In this document: piece after piece, positions 9,247 through 18,757 of the stretch
Layout: every line of letters begins with the position of its first letter
How positions within the stretch are numbered: the first letter of the stretch is position 1
Source of the DNA: Enterococcus sp. BWR-S5
Lineage (GTDB): Bacteria > Bacillota > Bacilli > Lactobacillales > Enterococcaceae
Direction of reading: 5' to 3'
Assembly: GCF_016745255.1 (NCBI RefSeq)
Contig: NZ_JADOEQ010000001.1
Location: forward strand, 124,001 to 188,000
Length of the DNA: 64,000 nucleotides
Notes under the pieces: model-generated
Database searches by the model: none
What the model saw: only the letters and a program-made list of their open reading frames with translations
What the model was told of the DNA's origin: nothing
Position numbers and translations under genes: made by a program

Positions 9247-9541
9247 AAATAAATGGAAGGCTTCAGTTACACTAAATGTTTTATCCCTGAAAATGTGTTT
9301 CTGTTCTTTTTAACACAAATCTGTTTCTTTTCTAGTTGAATGCTCATGAGGTAAATGAACACCAAGTTTATCTTGATAATATAGACATACTTCTGTGTAA
9401 TGCACATGTTTCTTTTGCTTTAACTGGTTGTAATTGTAACAAAGTTGAATATTTTACTTCCAACAAACTTCACTTGATTGTACTGTATTTATTGAAACTC
9501 GAGAAATTCGTTTAGTATAACTGAGTTGCCACCTTCCTTTC
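9216..9541 (-). ncRNA. Candidate CcpA-controlled small RNA, about 325 nt
   Basis: A minus-strand promoter (TTGTAA, 17 bases, TATTAT, extended -10 TGCTATTAT) at 9548-9576 and a terminator at 9216-9246 enclose about 325 bases with no intact ORF preceded by a ribosome site. The -35 box lies inside a consensus cre site. By analogy with CcpA-repressed sRNAs of other Firmicutes (S. aureus RsaI), this may be a carbon-responsive regulatory RNA. One frame reads 29 codons, TAA, then 47 codons, but its ATG (9543) lies at the predicted transcript start with no ribosome site. Inference only. Confidence 0.5.
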
Positions 9542-9547
9542 ATCTAT

Positions 9548-9576
9548 ATAATAGCATAATAAGAAAGCGTTTACAA
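9548..9576 (-). promoter_or_regulatory. Promoter of the candidate small RNA
   Basis: Minus strand: TTGTAA (9571-9576), 17-base spacer, TATTAT (9548-9553) with TG one base upstream. Confidence 0.6.
9562..9576. promoter_or_regulatory. CcpA cre site
   Basis: TTGTAAACGCTTTCT on the minus strand fits the cre consensus WTGNAANCGNWNNCW at every position. It overlaps the -35 of the sRNA promoter and also lies 171 bases before the Ca2+ ATPase gene, so either or both may be controlled. Confidence 0.75.
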
Positions 9577-9665
9577 TTATATTGAAAAAAGAAATGTATA
9601 CTTATTTTGAATAGTAGAAGAAGAATGATTTCAGACAGGCATAGATGATTTGTCAAGCGTTTTTA

Positions 9666-9695
9666 TTGAAGGAATAAAAAATGTCATGTTATAGT
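9666..9695 (+). promoter_or_regulatory. Promoter of the P-type ATPase gene
   Basis: TTGAAG, 18 bases, TATAGT; 52 bases before the start codon. Confidence 0.5.
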
Positions 9696-9746
9696 GGATG
9701 TAGAGCACGACTATTTAAATAGGAAGAAATTTACTGGAGGGATAGG

Positions 9747-12380
9747 ATGGATAGTTATAAGAAGTCGATAAAAGAGGTCTTTGAAGAGACAGGAGCCAAT
9801 GAACAAAACGGTCTGTCATCAAAGGAAGCGCAGGAACGTCTTGAGAAAAATGGTGCGAATAAGTTTAAGGAAGTAAAGAGAGAATCAATCTTAAAAAAGT
9901 TTTTATTTAGTTTGAAGGATTTTACAACAATTATTTTATTGATTGCCGCTGCAATTTCATTCTATACAGCAGTTGTCACAGAGCATGGTGATTATTTTGA
10001 AGGAATTCTTATCATAGCAATTGTTATCATCAACTCAGTACTGACAATCGTTCAAGAGGGAAATGCGGAAAAATCGCTGGATGCTTTAAAAGATATGAAT
10101 AAGCAAACAAGTACTGTCTTACGTGACGGAAAAGTTGAAGCTGTTGATGCGGAGGAAGTTGTCGTTGGTGATATCCTGATATTGGAATCAGGCTCAATGA
10201 TTACTGCTGATGCGCGCTTGTTTGAAGCCTCTCAGATGAGGGTAGAGGAATCTGCCTTGACAGGAGAAAGTGAACCGGTTGAAAAAAACGCGGAGTACAT
10301 AGCCGACGAGGAAGAATCTCTAGGCGATCAAATCAATATGGTTTTTAAAGGCTGTACGGTTTCTAATGGTCGAGGTCGAGCGATGGTCACTGCTACAGGA
10401 ATGGATACGGAGATGGGGAAAATTGCCGGACTATTAGGTGATCATGAGGCAGGAAAAACACCCTTACAGATTCGCCTAAATCAACTAGGCAAGCGTATCA
10501 GTATCCTTGCATTGGCAGCCGCAGCACTTGTATTTATTATCGGAGAGCTGCAAGGAGAGCCGGTACTGGATATGTTTATGACCGCTGTGTCTCTTGCGGT
10601 AGCCGCAGTTCCGGAAACCTTGACAGTCATTGTCACGCTGACACTGGCTTATGGCGTACAGAAAATGGCAAAGAAGAACGCCATCATTCGCCAACTACCA
10701 GCAGTGGAAACTTTGGGAACTGCCAATGTTATCTGCTCAGATAAGACTGGAACATTGACCCAAAATAAGATGCGGGTTCGCCGTGTCTGGTCTCGGGGAG
10801 ATGAAGTAACCGATACAGAGGATGCAATGACAGATGAAGCGATGGAAGTCTTGAAGATGGCGACGCTTTGTACGGATGTTACGGTTGAACGAGAGAACAA
10901 TGATTTAGTTGTTAAAGGTAATCCAACAGAAGCAGCAATCGTTCGTGCTGTGGAGGAAAACTATCATACGAAAGAAGAGCTGGAAGAGAAGTATCCGAGA
11001 ATTGCTGAGCTGCCTTTTGATTCAGACCGAAAAATGATGACAACCGTTCATCAAATGGGGAAAAAGTATATCTCCATTACAAAGGGAGCCTTTGATGTAC
11101 TGTATCCGCGTTTCCGTTATGGCGATGTCGACCAGGCAGCAATTGTTAATGACCGCTTTGGGAAACGTGCCCTGCGGGTTATTGCAGTAGGCTTTGCTGT
11201 CTATGATGAAGAGCCGCAGGATATTTCTTCAGAAGCTTTGGAGAAAAATCTTCGCCTGTCTGGATTAATCGGTATGATTGACCCGCCAAGACCGGAAAGT
11301 AAGGGCGCAATTGAGAAGGCTCGAAAAGCCGGTATCAAAACAGTTATGATTACAGGAGACCATGTGGTAACTGCCGGAGCGATTGCGAAGGAGCTTGGGA
11401 TTTTGACAAGTAAAGAAGAAGCAATGACGGGCAGTGAATTGCGCAAGCTGAGTGATGAAGAGCTGGATGCTCGCGTAAAAGAGTTGTCTGTCTATGCGCG
11501 TGTAACACCTGAGGATAAAATTCGCATTGTCAAATCTTGGCAGCGAACAGGGGCAGTTGTAGCAATGACTGGTGATGGTGTAAATGATGCGCCGGCGTTG
11601 AAGGCCAGCGATGTCGGTTGTGCAATGGGAATTGCAGGGACAGACGTTGCGCAAGGCGCGTCAGATATGATTTTAACCGATGATAATTTTGCAACAATTG
11701 TTGATGCGGTAGCCCAAGGTCGAACAGTGTATAGAAATATCCGTAAGGCTATCAACTTCCTGCTAAGCTGTAATGTATCTGAAATTTTTATCGTGGTTAT
11801 CGCCATGCTGTTAGGCTGGGGCGCACCGTTCACAGCTGTTCAATTATTGTTTGTCAATGTTGTGGCAGACGGACTGCCTGGTTTTGCACTTGGTCGGGAA
11901 CCAGCCGAAAAAGGTGTTATGAGTGAGGCACCGATTCCAAGAAATGAAGGAATCTTTGCCAGAGGTCTGTGGAAAAAAATCGGTATTAATGCGGGTATCT
12001 TTACTATTGTTACACTGCTTGGTTTCTACCTCGGAGCTTATGTTGATGGGGTTTCTCATTGGGTAAGTGCCAGCCCGGAAGTCGGTCAGACGGTGGCTTT
12101 CCTTGTTCTGGCTTACTCATCAATTCTCCACGTGTTTAATGTCAGAAGTACAGAATCTATTTTCAGAGTCAGACTTTCTTCAAACAAATCATTGTTTGAG
12201 ATGGCTGTTCTGGCGATCATCATCACTACAGTTATTGCTTTGCTGCCAATCACTCAAGAGTTGTTCTACTTAGTTCCAATAGGACTTACTCATTGGGAGC
12301 TAGCTATCGGTTTGTCGATTGTACCGATTTTCGTCAATGAAATGATTAAGTTTCATTACTCTGATGAAGAGGAAGACTAA
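9747..12380 (+). CDS. P-type Ca2+-transporting ATPase
   Basis: This 877-residue protein is a P2-type cation pump with N-terminal actuator domain (ESALTGES near residue 170), phosphorylation motif CSDKTGTLTQNK with Asp332, hinge TGDGVNDAPALK and about ten membrane segments. M6 has NVVADGLP with the Asn and Asp ligands of SERCA/PMCA calcium pumps. M4 reads PETL (Pro289-Thr291) where most calcium pumps have PEGL, so ion preference is not certain. It probably exports Ca2+ across the plasma membrane using ATP. GGAGGG precedes the ATG. It is monocistronic, with a strong terminator. Confidence 0.88.
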   Translation: MDSYKKSIKEVFEETGANEQNGLSSKEAQERLEKNGANKFKEVKRESILKKFLFSLKDFTTIILLIAAAISFYTAVVTEHGDYFEGILIIAIVIINSVLTIVQEGNAEKSLDALKDMNKQTSTVLRDGKVEAVDAEEVVVGDILILESGSMITADARLFEASQMRVEESALTGESEPVEKNAEYIADEEESLGDQINMVFKGCTVSNGRGRAMVTATGMDTEMGKIAGLLGDHEAGKTPLQIRLNQLGKRISILALAAAALVFIIGELQGEPVLDMFMTAVSLAVAAVPETLTVIVTLTLAYGVQKMAKKNAIIRQLPAVETLGTANVICSDKTGTLTQNKMRVRRVWSRGDEVTDTEDAMTDEAMEVLKMATLCTDVTVERENNDLVVKGNPTEAAIVRAVEENYHTKEELEEKYPRIAELPFDSDRKMMTTVHQMGKKYISITKGAFDVLYPRFRYGDVDQAAIVNDRFGKRALRVIAVGFAVYDEEPQDISSEALEKNLRLSGLIGMIDPPRPESKGAIEKARKAGIKTVMITGDHVVTAGAIAKELGILTSKEEAMTGSELRKLSDEELDARVKELSVYARVTPEDKIRIVKSWQRTGAVVAMTGDGVNDAPALKASDVGCAMGIAGTDVAQGASDMILTDDNFATIVDAVAQGRTVYRNIRKAINFLLSCNVSEIFIVVIAMLLGWGAPFTAVQLLFVNVVADGLPGFALGREPAEKGVMSEAPIPRNEGIFARGLWKKIGINAGIFTIVTLLGFYLGAYVDGVSHWVSASPEVGQTVAFLVLAYSSILHVFNVRSTESIFRVRLSSNKSLFEMAVLAIIITTVIALLPITQELFYLVPIGLTHWELAIGLSIVPIFVNEMIKFHYSDEEED

Positions 12381-12456
12381 TTCTTCGCTCATTATTGGGC
12401 GGTTAGGTCAATCTAATAACTACTGAAATAGTTTCTAAAAAAATACTTATAGTGTG

Positions 12457-12490
12457 GCTGTCTATCCTTGGTGATAGACAGCTTTTTTTT
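12457..12490 (+). terminator. Terminator of the Ca2+ ATPase gene
   Basis: GCTGTCTATC pairs with GATAGACAGC, followed by nine T. Confidence 0.9.
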
Positions 12491-12605
12491 TGTGAAAAGT
12501 AATCATAATTTTTGTTTTTTTGAAAAGAAGTAAGAAAAACAAGCGTAATGTTATGGTAAAATAATTATATATTTGGTATTCATTAAGTAATAAGGAGTGG
12601 ATGGT

Positions 12606-12908
12606 ATGGGTGAAATTAATAGCAATCCAGTAGTGGCACGATGGTTAGCGACTGCTATGAGTAATGGTATAGAACAATTGGCACAAGGTGGAGCAAGAAG
12701 TCTTGCTGAGCAAACGACGGTTCAGGGAAATAAAAAAGCTAAGCAACCCGTGGCGCAGCCGAATCAATGGGTGCAGCAATTAACCGCATCATTGATGAAG
12801 GATAGTGCCAATATTCAGAGTGTGGCTACTGAGTTTGCAGTGTTAGATACGAAAATAAGTGATGTATTTCATCCGAATATTTGGTGGGGAATGAAATGGA
12901 TAAAATAG
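12606..12908 (+). CDS. Type VII secretion Lap/TIGR04197-like small helical protein
   Basis: About 100 residues, all-helical in character, with no signal peptide. The pattern MGEINSN, TTVQGN, AK, then SANIQSVATEFAVLDTKISD fits the TIGR04197/DUF3130 family (SACOL2603-like) linked to type VII secretion. In Listeria and Enterococcus such proteins pair with a DUF3958-type partner and bind the N-terminus of an LXG toxin to target it to the secretion machine. The ATG at 12606 has AAGGAG 8 bases upstream; a GTG at 12597 would overlap it. The next gene overlaps by 13 bases. No LXG toxin follows. Family assigned from memory of the pattern. Confidence 0.7.
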   Translation: MGEINSNPVVARWLATAMSNGIEQLAQGGARSLAEQTTVQGNKKAKQPVAQPNQWVQQLTASLMKDSANIQSVATEFAVLDTKISDVFHPNIWWGMKWIK

Positions 12909-13276
12909 AGAAGATACTTGCAAAACGAAGAAACATCAACGAAGAGCTGTTTGATTGTGAACAGGATGAGCGCCGCTTAAATGATTTTTCGGATTTTTTA
13001 GCGTACCATGTCCATGGTTCTGTTGTATTTATTGAGGAGTTGAAGGAAAACTATCAGGAAGGAGAGCTTTTTTCTTTACTGGAAGAAACCTCCCATCGTA
13101 CGAAGATGGCTTCCTATCAAATGATGGATGAGCTGGAGGATGCTCACCGCAGTATAAAAGTGGAAAAAGCTGCTTTGACAGAAAAAGAGAACGAGTTAGC
13201 ATTGGAACAACGGCGGTTAATCATTGCGGAAAAAGAAAATACCTTATCTAATAAATATGAAGTAAAAGATGCTTGA
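12896..13276 (+). CDS. DUF3958-like coiled-coil protein, type VII secretion partner
   Basis: A 126-residue, highly charged protein, helical throughout, with heptad-like stretches from about residue 5 to 30 and from 80 to 115 (KAALTEKENELALEQRRL). Length, order and character fit the DUF3958 proteins that follow TIGR04197 genes in LXG loci. Its ATG lies inside the end of the previous gene, so the two are translationally coupled and probably form a complex. The toxin and immunity genes that normally follow are absent; kup begins 333 bases later. It may serve a toxin encoded elsewhere or be a remnant. Confidence 0.65.
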   Translation: MDKIEKILAKRRNINEELFDCEQDERRLNDFSDFLAYHVHGSVVFIEELKENYQEGELFSLLEETSHRTKMASYQMMDELEDAHRSIKVEKAALTEKENELALEQRRLIIAEKENTLSNKYEVKDA

Positions 13277-13609
13277 AGGCTTAAGTTTAGTATAAACTAG
13301 CCAGTAGATTATGAAGTGCTGTATTTTGTCAATCTCCTCCATTTCATGAAAATTGAAAATACGGCATGAAATTTACAGCTTTTTCAAGTTATATGTTGCC
13401 AAATATTAGGAAGAGTATTATAGTGAGTAGCAAATGAATCCTTTCTGTCTTTTTGGGTGTTTACTCAGTGGACAATAAGGCAGAGTATGTGTGAGTCTGT
13501 ACCGGTTAGTCAGTGGCTAGAGTAGTGCACTACTTATGAGCTGAAGCAAGTGGATTGGTTTGGCTTTTTGTTTCAATATCTTTGAATTAGCTGTAGGAGG
13601 AGAGAACAA
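13277..13609. other. Non-coding gap between the type VII pair and kup
   Basis: 333 bases with no credible gene. I looked for remains of an LXG toxin and for a potassium or c-di-AMP riboswitch and recognised neither. The kup promoter must lie here but I could not pick one -35/-10 pair. A GGAGGAG ribosome site ends the region. Confidence 0.4.
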
Positions 13610-15628
13610 GTGACAAAGCAGTTTAAGGCGTCCAATAATCACCGTAAGTTGACTGCTGCGGGTGTATTGGTAGCGATGGGGGTTGTTTACGGAGATATCG
13701 GAACAAGTCCACTTTATGTAATGAAAGCCATTGTTGGCGATAATGGCGGTATTTCGCAAGTATCTGAGAACTTTATTATAGGAGCTGTGTCTCTGATTTT
13801 TTGGACCTTGACGATTTTGACAACCGTAAAATATGTGATGATTGCGCTAAATGCAGATAATCACGGCGAAGGTGGGATTTTTTCCCTTTATACATTAGTT
13901 AGAAAAAGCGGGAAGTACTTAATTATTCCGGCAATGATCGGAGGCGCAGCCTTGCTCGCTGACGGGGTGCTGACACCTGCTGTAACTGTTACGACTGCGA
14001 TTGAAGGGCTGAGGGGAATTCCGCAGTTCTTTGATAGGTTCGGCATGGATCAAAATATTATCGTTTGGATTACGCTATTTATTATTCTAATTTTATTTTC
14101 TGTGCAAAGATTTGGAACCGATGCAGTGGGGAAAGCCTTTGGGCCAATCATGTTCGCTTGGTTCACTTTTTTAGGCTTGATGGGTCTGATTAATTTCAGT
14201 CAGGATTGGACAGTTCTGCGAGCGATAAACCCGTATTATGCCATTGAGCTGCTGTTTAGTTCTGAGAATCATCTAGGTATTTTTATTCTTGGGAATGTCT
14301 TTCTTGCAACGACAGGAGCAGAGGCACTGTATTCCGACTTAGGACACGTTGGAAAGAAAAATATTAGATTCAGCTGGCCTTATGTGAAAGTCTGCTTGCT
14401 GCTGAACTACCTTGGTCAGGCCGCTTGGATTTTGAACGCAAAGGGAGATCCTACCGTTGCAGAAATAGAATCATTGAATCCTTTCTTTCAAATGATTCCG
14501 GAGTCTTTCACCTTGTTTAGTGTGGTCTTTGCAACATTGGCCGCTGTTATTGCTTCACAGGCGCTGATTTCCGGTTCTTTTACACTTGTTTCAGAGGCAA
14601 TCAAGCTGAAGCTTTTGCCTAGAATGAAAATCATTTATCCCGGAACAAACATTGGTCAGATGTACATTCCGGTGTTGAATTTAATCCTTTGGCTGGCGTG
14701 CTCCGCTATCGTTATCGGATTTAGAACATCGACACATATGGAAGCTGCTTATGGGCTTTCAATCACGGTTACCATGTTGATGACAACTGTTCTGTTGATG
14801 TTCTTCTTGAAACAACGAGGGCTGCCAAAACCATTTGTCTATTTGATCAGCCTCTTTTTTGCAAGTATTGAAACAATTTTCTTTATTTCAAGTATTGCAA
14901 AATTCTTCCATGGCGGTTATGTAGCTGTAGGGATTGCTTTGTTGATTTTATCCATCATGACGATTTGGGAGTGGGGAAATCTTATCAAGGAGAAGACCTC
15001 AGATACAGTACCGATTCGTGATTATGTCGATCAGCTGCGGATGCTGCGTGAAGATCAGGGAATTGCTTATTACCAAACAAATGTTGTCTTTATGACACCT
15101 GACCTTATCAGCGATGAAATTGGACGGGCGATTATGTACTCCATATTGGACAAACGTCCGAAACGAGCAAAGGTCTATTGGTTTGTTAATGTTGAGGTAA
15201 CAGACGAACCGTTTACGAAAGAATATTCTATTGATATGATGGGAACTGATTTTATCGTTCAGGTACAGCTTTATCTGGGCTTTAGAGTATCCCAGGAAGT
15301 GAATGTCTACCTGCGTCAGATTGTTCATGATTTGATGAAGGAAGGACGACTGCCTAGGCAGCCGCAGAAATATACCATCACACCGGGACGTGAAGTCGGT
15401 GACTTCCAATTTATTCTGATTCGCGAAGAGTTGTCAAAGGTGACCGAATTGAAGAAATGGGATCGTCAAATTATGCAATTGAAGCTTGCTATTAAGAAAA
15501 TGACCATCTTGCCGGAAAATTGGTTTGGTTTGGAATACAGTGATGTGAAATATGAATCTGTTCCGCTGATTATAGGAAATACGAGAAAAACACATTTGGT
15601 TGAAAGAAAACGAGAAGAGCTGGAATAA
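13610..15628 (+). CDS. kup: Low-affinity potassium uptake protein Kup
   Basis: This 672-residue protein begins with a cytosolic stretch and then the KUP signature [17 protein letters not shown] (about residues 25-40), followed by about twelve membrane segments to residue 460 and a cytosolic C-terminal domain. Length and motifs match bacterial Kup/TrkD H+/K+ symporters. In lactic acid bacteria the Kup family (KupA/KupB) is a known c-di-AMP target. The start is GTG with GGAGGAG upstream. It is monocistronic, with a terminator 60 bases on. Confidence 0.95.
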   Translation: MTKQFKASNNHRKLTAAGVLVAMGVVYGDIGTSPLYVMKAIVGDNGGISQVSENFIIGAVSLIFWTLTILTTVKYVMIALNADNHGEGGIFSLYTLVRKSGKYLIIPAMIGGAALLADGVLTPAVTVTTAIEGLRGIPQFFDRFGMDQNIIVWITLFIILILFSVQRFGTDAVGKAFGPIMFAWFTFLGLMGLINFSQDWTVLRAINPYYAIELLFSSENHLGIFILGNVFLATTGAEALYSDLGHVGKKNIRFSWPYVKVCLLLNYLGQAAWILNAKGDPTVAEIESLNPFFQMIPESFTLFSVVFATLAAVIASQALISGSFTLVSEAIKLKLLPRMKIIYPGTNIGQMYIPVLNLILWLACSAIVIGFRTSTHMEAAYGLSITVTMLMTTVLLMFFLKQRGLPKPFVYLISLFFASIETIFFISSIAKFFHGGYVAVGIALLILSIMTIWEWGNLIKEKTSDTVPIRDYVDQLRMLREDQGIAYYQTNVVFMTPDLISDEIGRAIMYSILDKRPKRAKVYWFVNVEVTDEPFTKEYSIDMMGTDFIVQVQLYLGFRVSQEVNVYLRQIVHDLMKEGRLPRQPQKYTITPGREVGDFQFILIREELSKVTELKKWDRQIMQLKLAIKKMTILPENWFGLEYSDVKYESVPLIIGNTRKTHLVERKREELE

Positions 15629-15678
15629 CCGCAGCTTTTGATTGGGTTTGACCAATGTGAATGAATAATTATAGAAGC

Positions 15679-15711
15679 GAGTGGGGCGATAATCAGTCCC
15701 GCTCTTTTTTT
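15679..15711 (+). terminator. kup terminator
   Basis: GAGTGGGGC pairs with GTCCCGCTC (two wobbles), then seven T. Confidence 0.8.
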
Positions 15712-15862
15712 GCCTTAAAACAGAATAACTGTTTTTGTCAGGACTCCGTTTTCGTATTAAATAGAAAGAAGGATATCTGCAGCCGTATTTCTTAAATTCT
15801 TTTTGGGTTTTTGGTTTTAAGTCGCCAGAACCGTTTTTTATCAGTATAATAAGGAAAGAAAA

Positions 15863-16720
15863 TTGAATAATGAGAGAATCATTATTTTATATAAGATGGG
15901 CGGAACGAAAATGGGTAGAAGAAACAAACGATATCTAAAACTCAGTATAGTTGCCATCGCTTTACTATTGCTGTCCTTTTTCTATTATGAAAATAATCAG
16001 AGGAAGATTGCAAGGTTGATGGAGAGCACCTTAGGGACGACAACGAGTGAAGCAATTGTGGCAACCGTTGATACCAAAGAGCAGGAGAATGCAATCACAG
16101 AGGAATCAACAGAAGCAATAACGGAGTCTTCGACTGAAGTGTCAAAAGAAAAAGAGGCTGAGGAACGTTTGACACCGCAAAATATGAAGGAACCAATGAA
16201 AGTTAATGGGATTATCATTGTCAATAAACGTTATCCGCTTCCTGAATCCTATGATCCGGGAGAAAGTAAAGAAGCTGTTGCGGCCTTCAAGCGAATGAAT
16301 GAGGAAATGAGAGCTTTGGGACTGAAAATTGCAAAGGAATATAGTGGGTATCGAAGCTATTCGGAACAGGCAGCCTTATATCAAAATTACGTGGCAGATG
16401 ATGGGAAGTCAGAAGCAGAGCGCTACTCATCACGTCCGGGGTATTCGGAGCATCAGACTGGCTTGGCCTTTGATTTCATTGATACAGCAGGGGAACTGGT
16501 CAGCTCTAAAGCAGAGTCAGATTGGATTGCAGAGAATGCTCACCGCTACGGTTTTATTGTCCGCTATAAAGAAGGTCAGGAAGACATCACCGGCTATATC
16601 GCCGAATCTTGGCATGTTCGTTATATTGGTGAGAAGGATGCTGCGAAAATTTATGAGCAAAATGTGACGCTGGAGGAATATCTAGGGGTCGAAGGCGGAG
16701 AGTATAGTGAGGAAACATAA
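15863..16720 (+). CDS. VanY/LdcB-type D-alanyl-D-alanine carboxypeptidase
   Basis: This 285-residue protein has one N-terminal membrane anchor (about residues 27-43), a Thr/Glu-rich linker (50-95), then a peptidase M15B domain. Zinc ligands are visible: His197 in SEHQTGLAFD, Asp204, and His251 in SWHVRY. It trims D-Ala or L,D-linked tetrapeptides from peptidoglycan outside the membrane. I keep the TTG at 15863, which has AAGGAA 6 bases before it; ATG at 15896 or 15911 is possible and would only shorten the cytosolic tail. Two bases separate it from queH. No vancomycin resistance genes are nearby, so housekeeping is likely. Confidence 0.85.
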   Translation: MNNERIIILYKMGGTKMGRRNKRYLKLSIVAIALLLLSFFYYENNQRKIARLMESTLGTTTSEAIVATVDTKEQENAITEESTEAITESSTEVSKEKEAEERLTPQNMKEPMKVNGIIIVNKRYPLPESYDPGESKEAVAAFKRMNEEMRALGLKIAKEYSGYRSYSEQAALYQNYVADDGKSEAERYSSRPGYSEHQTGLAFDFIDTAGELVSSKAESDWIAENAHRYGFIVRYKEGQEDITGYIAESWHVRYIGEKDAAKIYEQNVTLEEYLGVEGGEYSEET

Positions 16721-16722
16721 AC

Positions 16723-17448
16723 ATGTATAACGTAACTGAAGTCACAGAGAAGTTGGCAAGTAATCAGAAGATTAATTATGATCGTGTGTTGAAAAAGATG
16801 ATTGAGAAATGGGAACAGGCGGAGATTCGTCCAACCATTTTACTGCATAGTTGTTGTGCTCCGTGTAGTACCTACACGTTAGAGTATCTGACAGAGTATG
16901 CGGATGTTACCATCTATTTCGCCAATTCCAATATTCATCCGCGTTCTGAGTACCAAAGAAGAGCCATTGTTCAAGAAAAATTTGTTCAGGATTTTAATGA
17001 AAAGACCGGAAAAGAGGTTGGTTTCTTAGAAGCACCGTATGAGCCGAGTCAGTTTATTAAAATTGTACAGGAGAATAATCTCTCAGAAGAACCGGAAGGT
17101 GGGAAAAGATGTTCTTCCTGTTTTCAAATGCGTTTAGATATTGTTGCAGAGAAGGCGCAGGAGCTGGGGTATGATTATTTTGGCAGTGCTTTGACACTTT
17201 CCCCAAAGAAAAACAGCCAGCTGATTAATGAAATCGGTATTGATATTCAGAAATTTTACAAAACAAATTATCTGCCGGGGGATTTCAAAAAGAATAACGG
17301 CTATAAGCGATCAATTGAGCTGTGCAAGGAATATGATGTCTATCGTCAATGCTACTGCGGGTGTCTATTTGCCGCACAAAAGCAAGGCGTTGACTTGAAG
17401 CAAGTAAACAGGGAGGCCGCAAGCTTTCTGTCGGATAGAGAAGTATAG
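16723..17448 (+). CDS. queH: Epoxyqueuosine reductase QueH
   Basis: This 241-residue protein matches QueH (formerly DUF208): SCCAPCSTYTLEYL near residue 42 and QCYCGCLFA near residue 212 supply the Cys residues that bind the 4Fe-4S cluster and a second metal, and CSSCFQMRL lies between. It reduces epoxyqueuosine in tRNA to queuosine, the last step after QueA. The ATG follows the previous stop by two bases. With queA at 3876 the window holds both final steps; no queuosine precursor genes are present, so the cell may salvage preQ1. Confidence 0.93.
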   Translation: MYNVTEVTEKLASNQKINYDRVLKKMIEKWEQAEIRPTILLHSCCAPCSTYTLEYLTEYADVTIYFANSNIHPRSEYQRRAIVQEKFVQDFNEKTGKEVGFLEAPYEPSQFIKIVQENNLSEEPEGGKRCSSCFQMRLDIVAEKAQELGYDYFGSALTLSPKKNSQLINEIGIDIQKFYKTNYLPGDFKKNNGYKRSIELCKEYDVYRQCYCGCLFAAQKQGVDLKQVNREAASFLSDREV

Positions 17449-17533
17449 TTGTTTGAGGTGCAGGTCAGGAAGCGTACAACAGTATCAGACAGATACTTGT
17501 GGTATAGTTGGTGAAAAGGAAGGATGTTAGAAG

Positions 17534-17956
17534 ATGAAAATAGCATTGATTGCCCATGATCGAAAAAAGGATTTGATAGTAAAAATGACCTTGGCATATC
17601 TGCCGATTTTGAAAAGGCATGAGCTTTTTGCGACCGGTACGACAGGACAAAGAATTACTGATGCTACAGGACTTTCGGTACATCGCTTTAAGTCAGGACC
17701 GCTTGGCGGAGACCAGCAGATTGGTGCAATGATTTCAGAGGATAATTTGGATATGGTAATTTTCCTACGTGATCCATTAGCTTCTCAACCGCATGAACCT
17801 GATGTGAATGCATTGATTCGCCTAAGTGATGTGTACGAGATTCCGTTAGCAACAAATATTGGTACAGCGGAAATACTTCTTCGAGGACTGGATGCCGGCT
17901 TTGCTGATTTTAGACAGGTGGTTCACGAAACTGATAATCATCCGATCTCTCTTTAG
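17534..17956 (+). CDS. mgsA: Methylglyoxal synthase
   Basis: This 140-residue protein has the MgsA fold motifs: [10 protein letters not shown] at the start, TGTTG near residue 40, [12 protein letters not shown] near 58, and MVIFLRDPL with the catalytic Asp. It turns dihydroxyacetone phosphate into methylglyoxal and phosphate, a glycolytic overflow valve. The ATG has GGA spaced normally. The stop codon lies inside the terminator stem. Upstream at about 17482 AGTATC-N5-GATACT is a short inverted repeat that could be an operator. Confidence 0.95.
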   Translation: MKIALIAHDRKKDLIVKMTLAYLPILKRHELFATGTTGQRITDATGLSVHRFKSGPLGGDQQIGAMISEDNLDMVIFLRDPLASQPHEPDVNALIRLSDVYEIPLATNIGTAEILLRGLDAGFADFRQVVHETDNHPISL

Positions 17957-17972
17957 AGGGATCGTTTTTTTT
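17942..17972 (+). terminator. mgsA terminator
   Basis: CGATCTCTC pairs with GAGGGATCG (one wobble) and is followed by nine T; it overlaps the mgsA stop codon. Confidence 0.85.
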
Positions 17973-18084
17973 TCGAAAAAATTGGAAATGGGCATCAATA
18001 AAGCGTTTTAGCCTGCCGCTCCTGATTGCCTTTGAAGAAAGTCTGTGCTATAGTCCTTTTAGGCTTAATTGCCTAAAAATAAAT

Positions 18085-18200
18085 ACAGAGTAGAAAATAA
18101 AGCGTTAAGTGCTGCGGGGATGGGATGTCGCCCTGTGGACGAAGGAGAAATCCGCGGTTTTATTTTCGCATTCGCTGCATTGACTTGTAGCAGCTCTTAA
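18085..18200 (+). promoter_or_regulatory. THF (folate) riboswitch before folT
   Basis: The leader has the conserved THF-I aptamer pieces GCGTTAAGTGC, GGGATG with TCGCC, CGAAGG and CCGCGG. The outer helix pairs GAAAATAAA (about 18092) with TTTATTTTC (about 18160). A second hairpin, GCTGC...GCAGC (about 18175-18195), ends just before the AAAGGAG ribosome site and may be the expression platform. Known function: lowers folT expression when tetrahydrofolate is plentiful. Confidence 0.88.
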
Positions 18201-18214
18201 AGGAGATGCTAGGA

Positions 18215-18757
18215 ATGAAAAAAAGAGTTTTAGAAACACGGAAGCTGACGGTATTGGCATTACTGATTGCGGTAATTGTTGTCTTTACGCGGTTCTTTTC
18301 TTATGAAACACAGGACCTAAGAGTCAGCCTCACATTTATCCCCGAAGCCTTGATGGCTATGCTGTTCGGTCCTTTTTGGTCCGGAATAGGCAGTGCGATT
18401 GCAGATGGTGTCGGTGTGATTCTTTTTCCAAAAACGGGGGGCTATTTTCCCGGATTTACGTTGAATGCCTTTATCGCAGGGGCAATCTATGGCTTCTTTT
18501 ATTACAAGAAGGAGCTGACTTGGTTTAGAGTGATTATGGCTACCTTGCTGGTAACGATTATCAATCATTTCATTTTGACGCCATTATGGTTGAGTTTAAT
18601 GTATGGGATTGATTTGAGCATCGTTGGCTGGTGGATTCCTCGAATTATCAAGAATGTTATCTTTTTCCCAATCCAAGTGGTGGGGACCTACTATATTGGG
18701 GCGAAACTGCCCTATAAGCAATTGTTGAGTAAATTAACACCTGTTCATAATAAATAA
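18215..18757 (+). CDS. folT: ECF folate transporter, S component FolT
   Basis: About 180 residues with five to six membrane segments and the FolT pattern RVSLTFIPEALMAMLFGP, then SAIADGVGVILFP and FTLNAFIAGAIYG. It is the substrate-specific subunit that captures folate and docks on the shared ECF module encoded elsewhere. The ATG at 18215 is chosen because AAAGGAG lies 9 bases upstream; an ATG at 18206 is too close. The riboswitch upstream confirms the substrate class. Confidence 0.95.
   Translation: MKKRVLETRKLTVLALLIAVIVVFTRFFSYETQDLRVSLTFIPEALMAMLFGPFWSGIGSAIADGVGVILFPKTGGYFPGFTLNAFIAGAIYGFFYYKKELTWFRVIMATLLVTIINHFILTPLWLSLMYGIDLSIVGWWIPRIIKNVIFFPIQVVGTYYIGAKLPYKQLLSKLTPVHNK

Noticed and set aside
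9310-9543. A minus-strand frame of 29 codons, TAA, then 47 codons, resembling a gene with an internal stop
   Set aside because: The ATG lies at the predicted transcript start with no ribosome site, and I recognise no family. A small RNA explains promoter and terminator better.
13277-13609. Remnant LXG toxin or c-di-AMP riboswitch before kup
   Set aside because: No frame with toxin-like sequence and none of the conserved ydaO riboswitch segments recognised.
15863-16720. VanY as part of a vancomycin resistance cluster
   Set aside because: No vanS/R/H/A/X genes are present. The neighbours are housekeeping genes.
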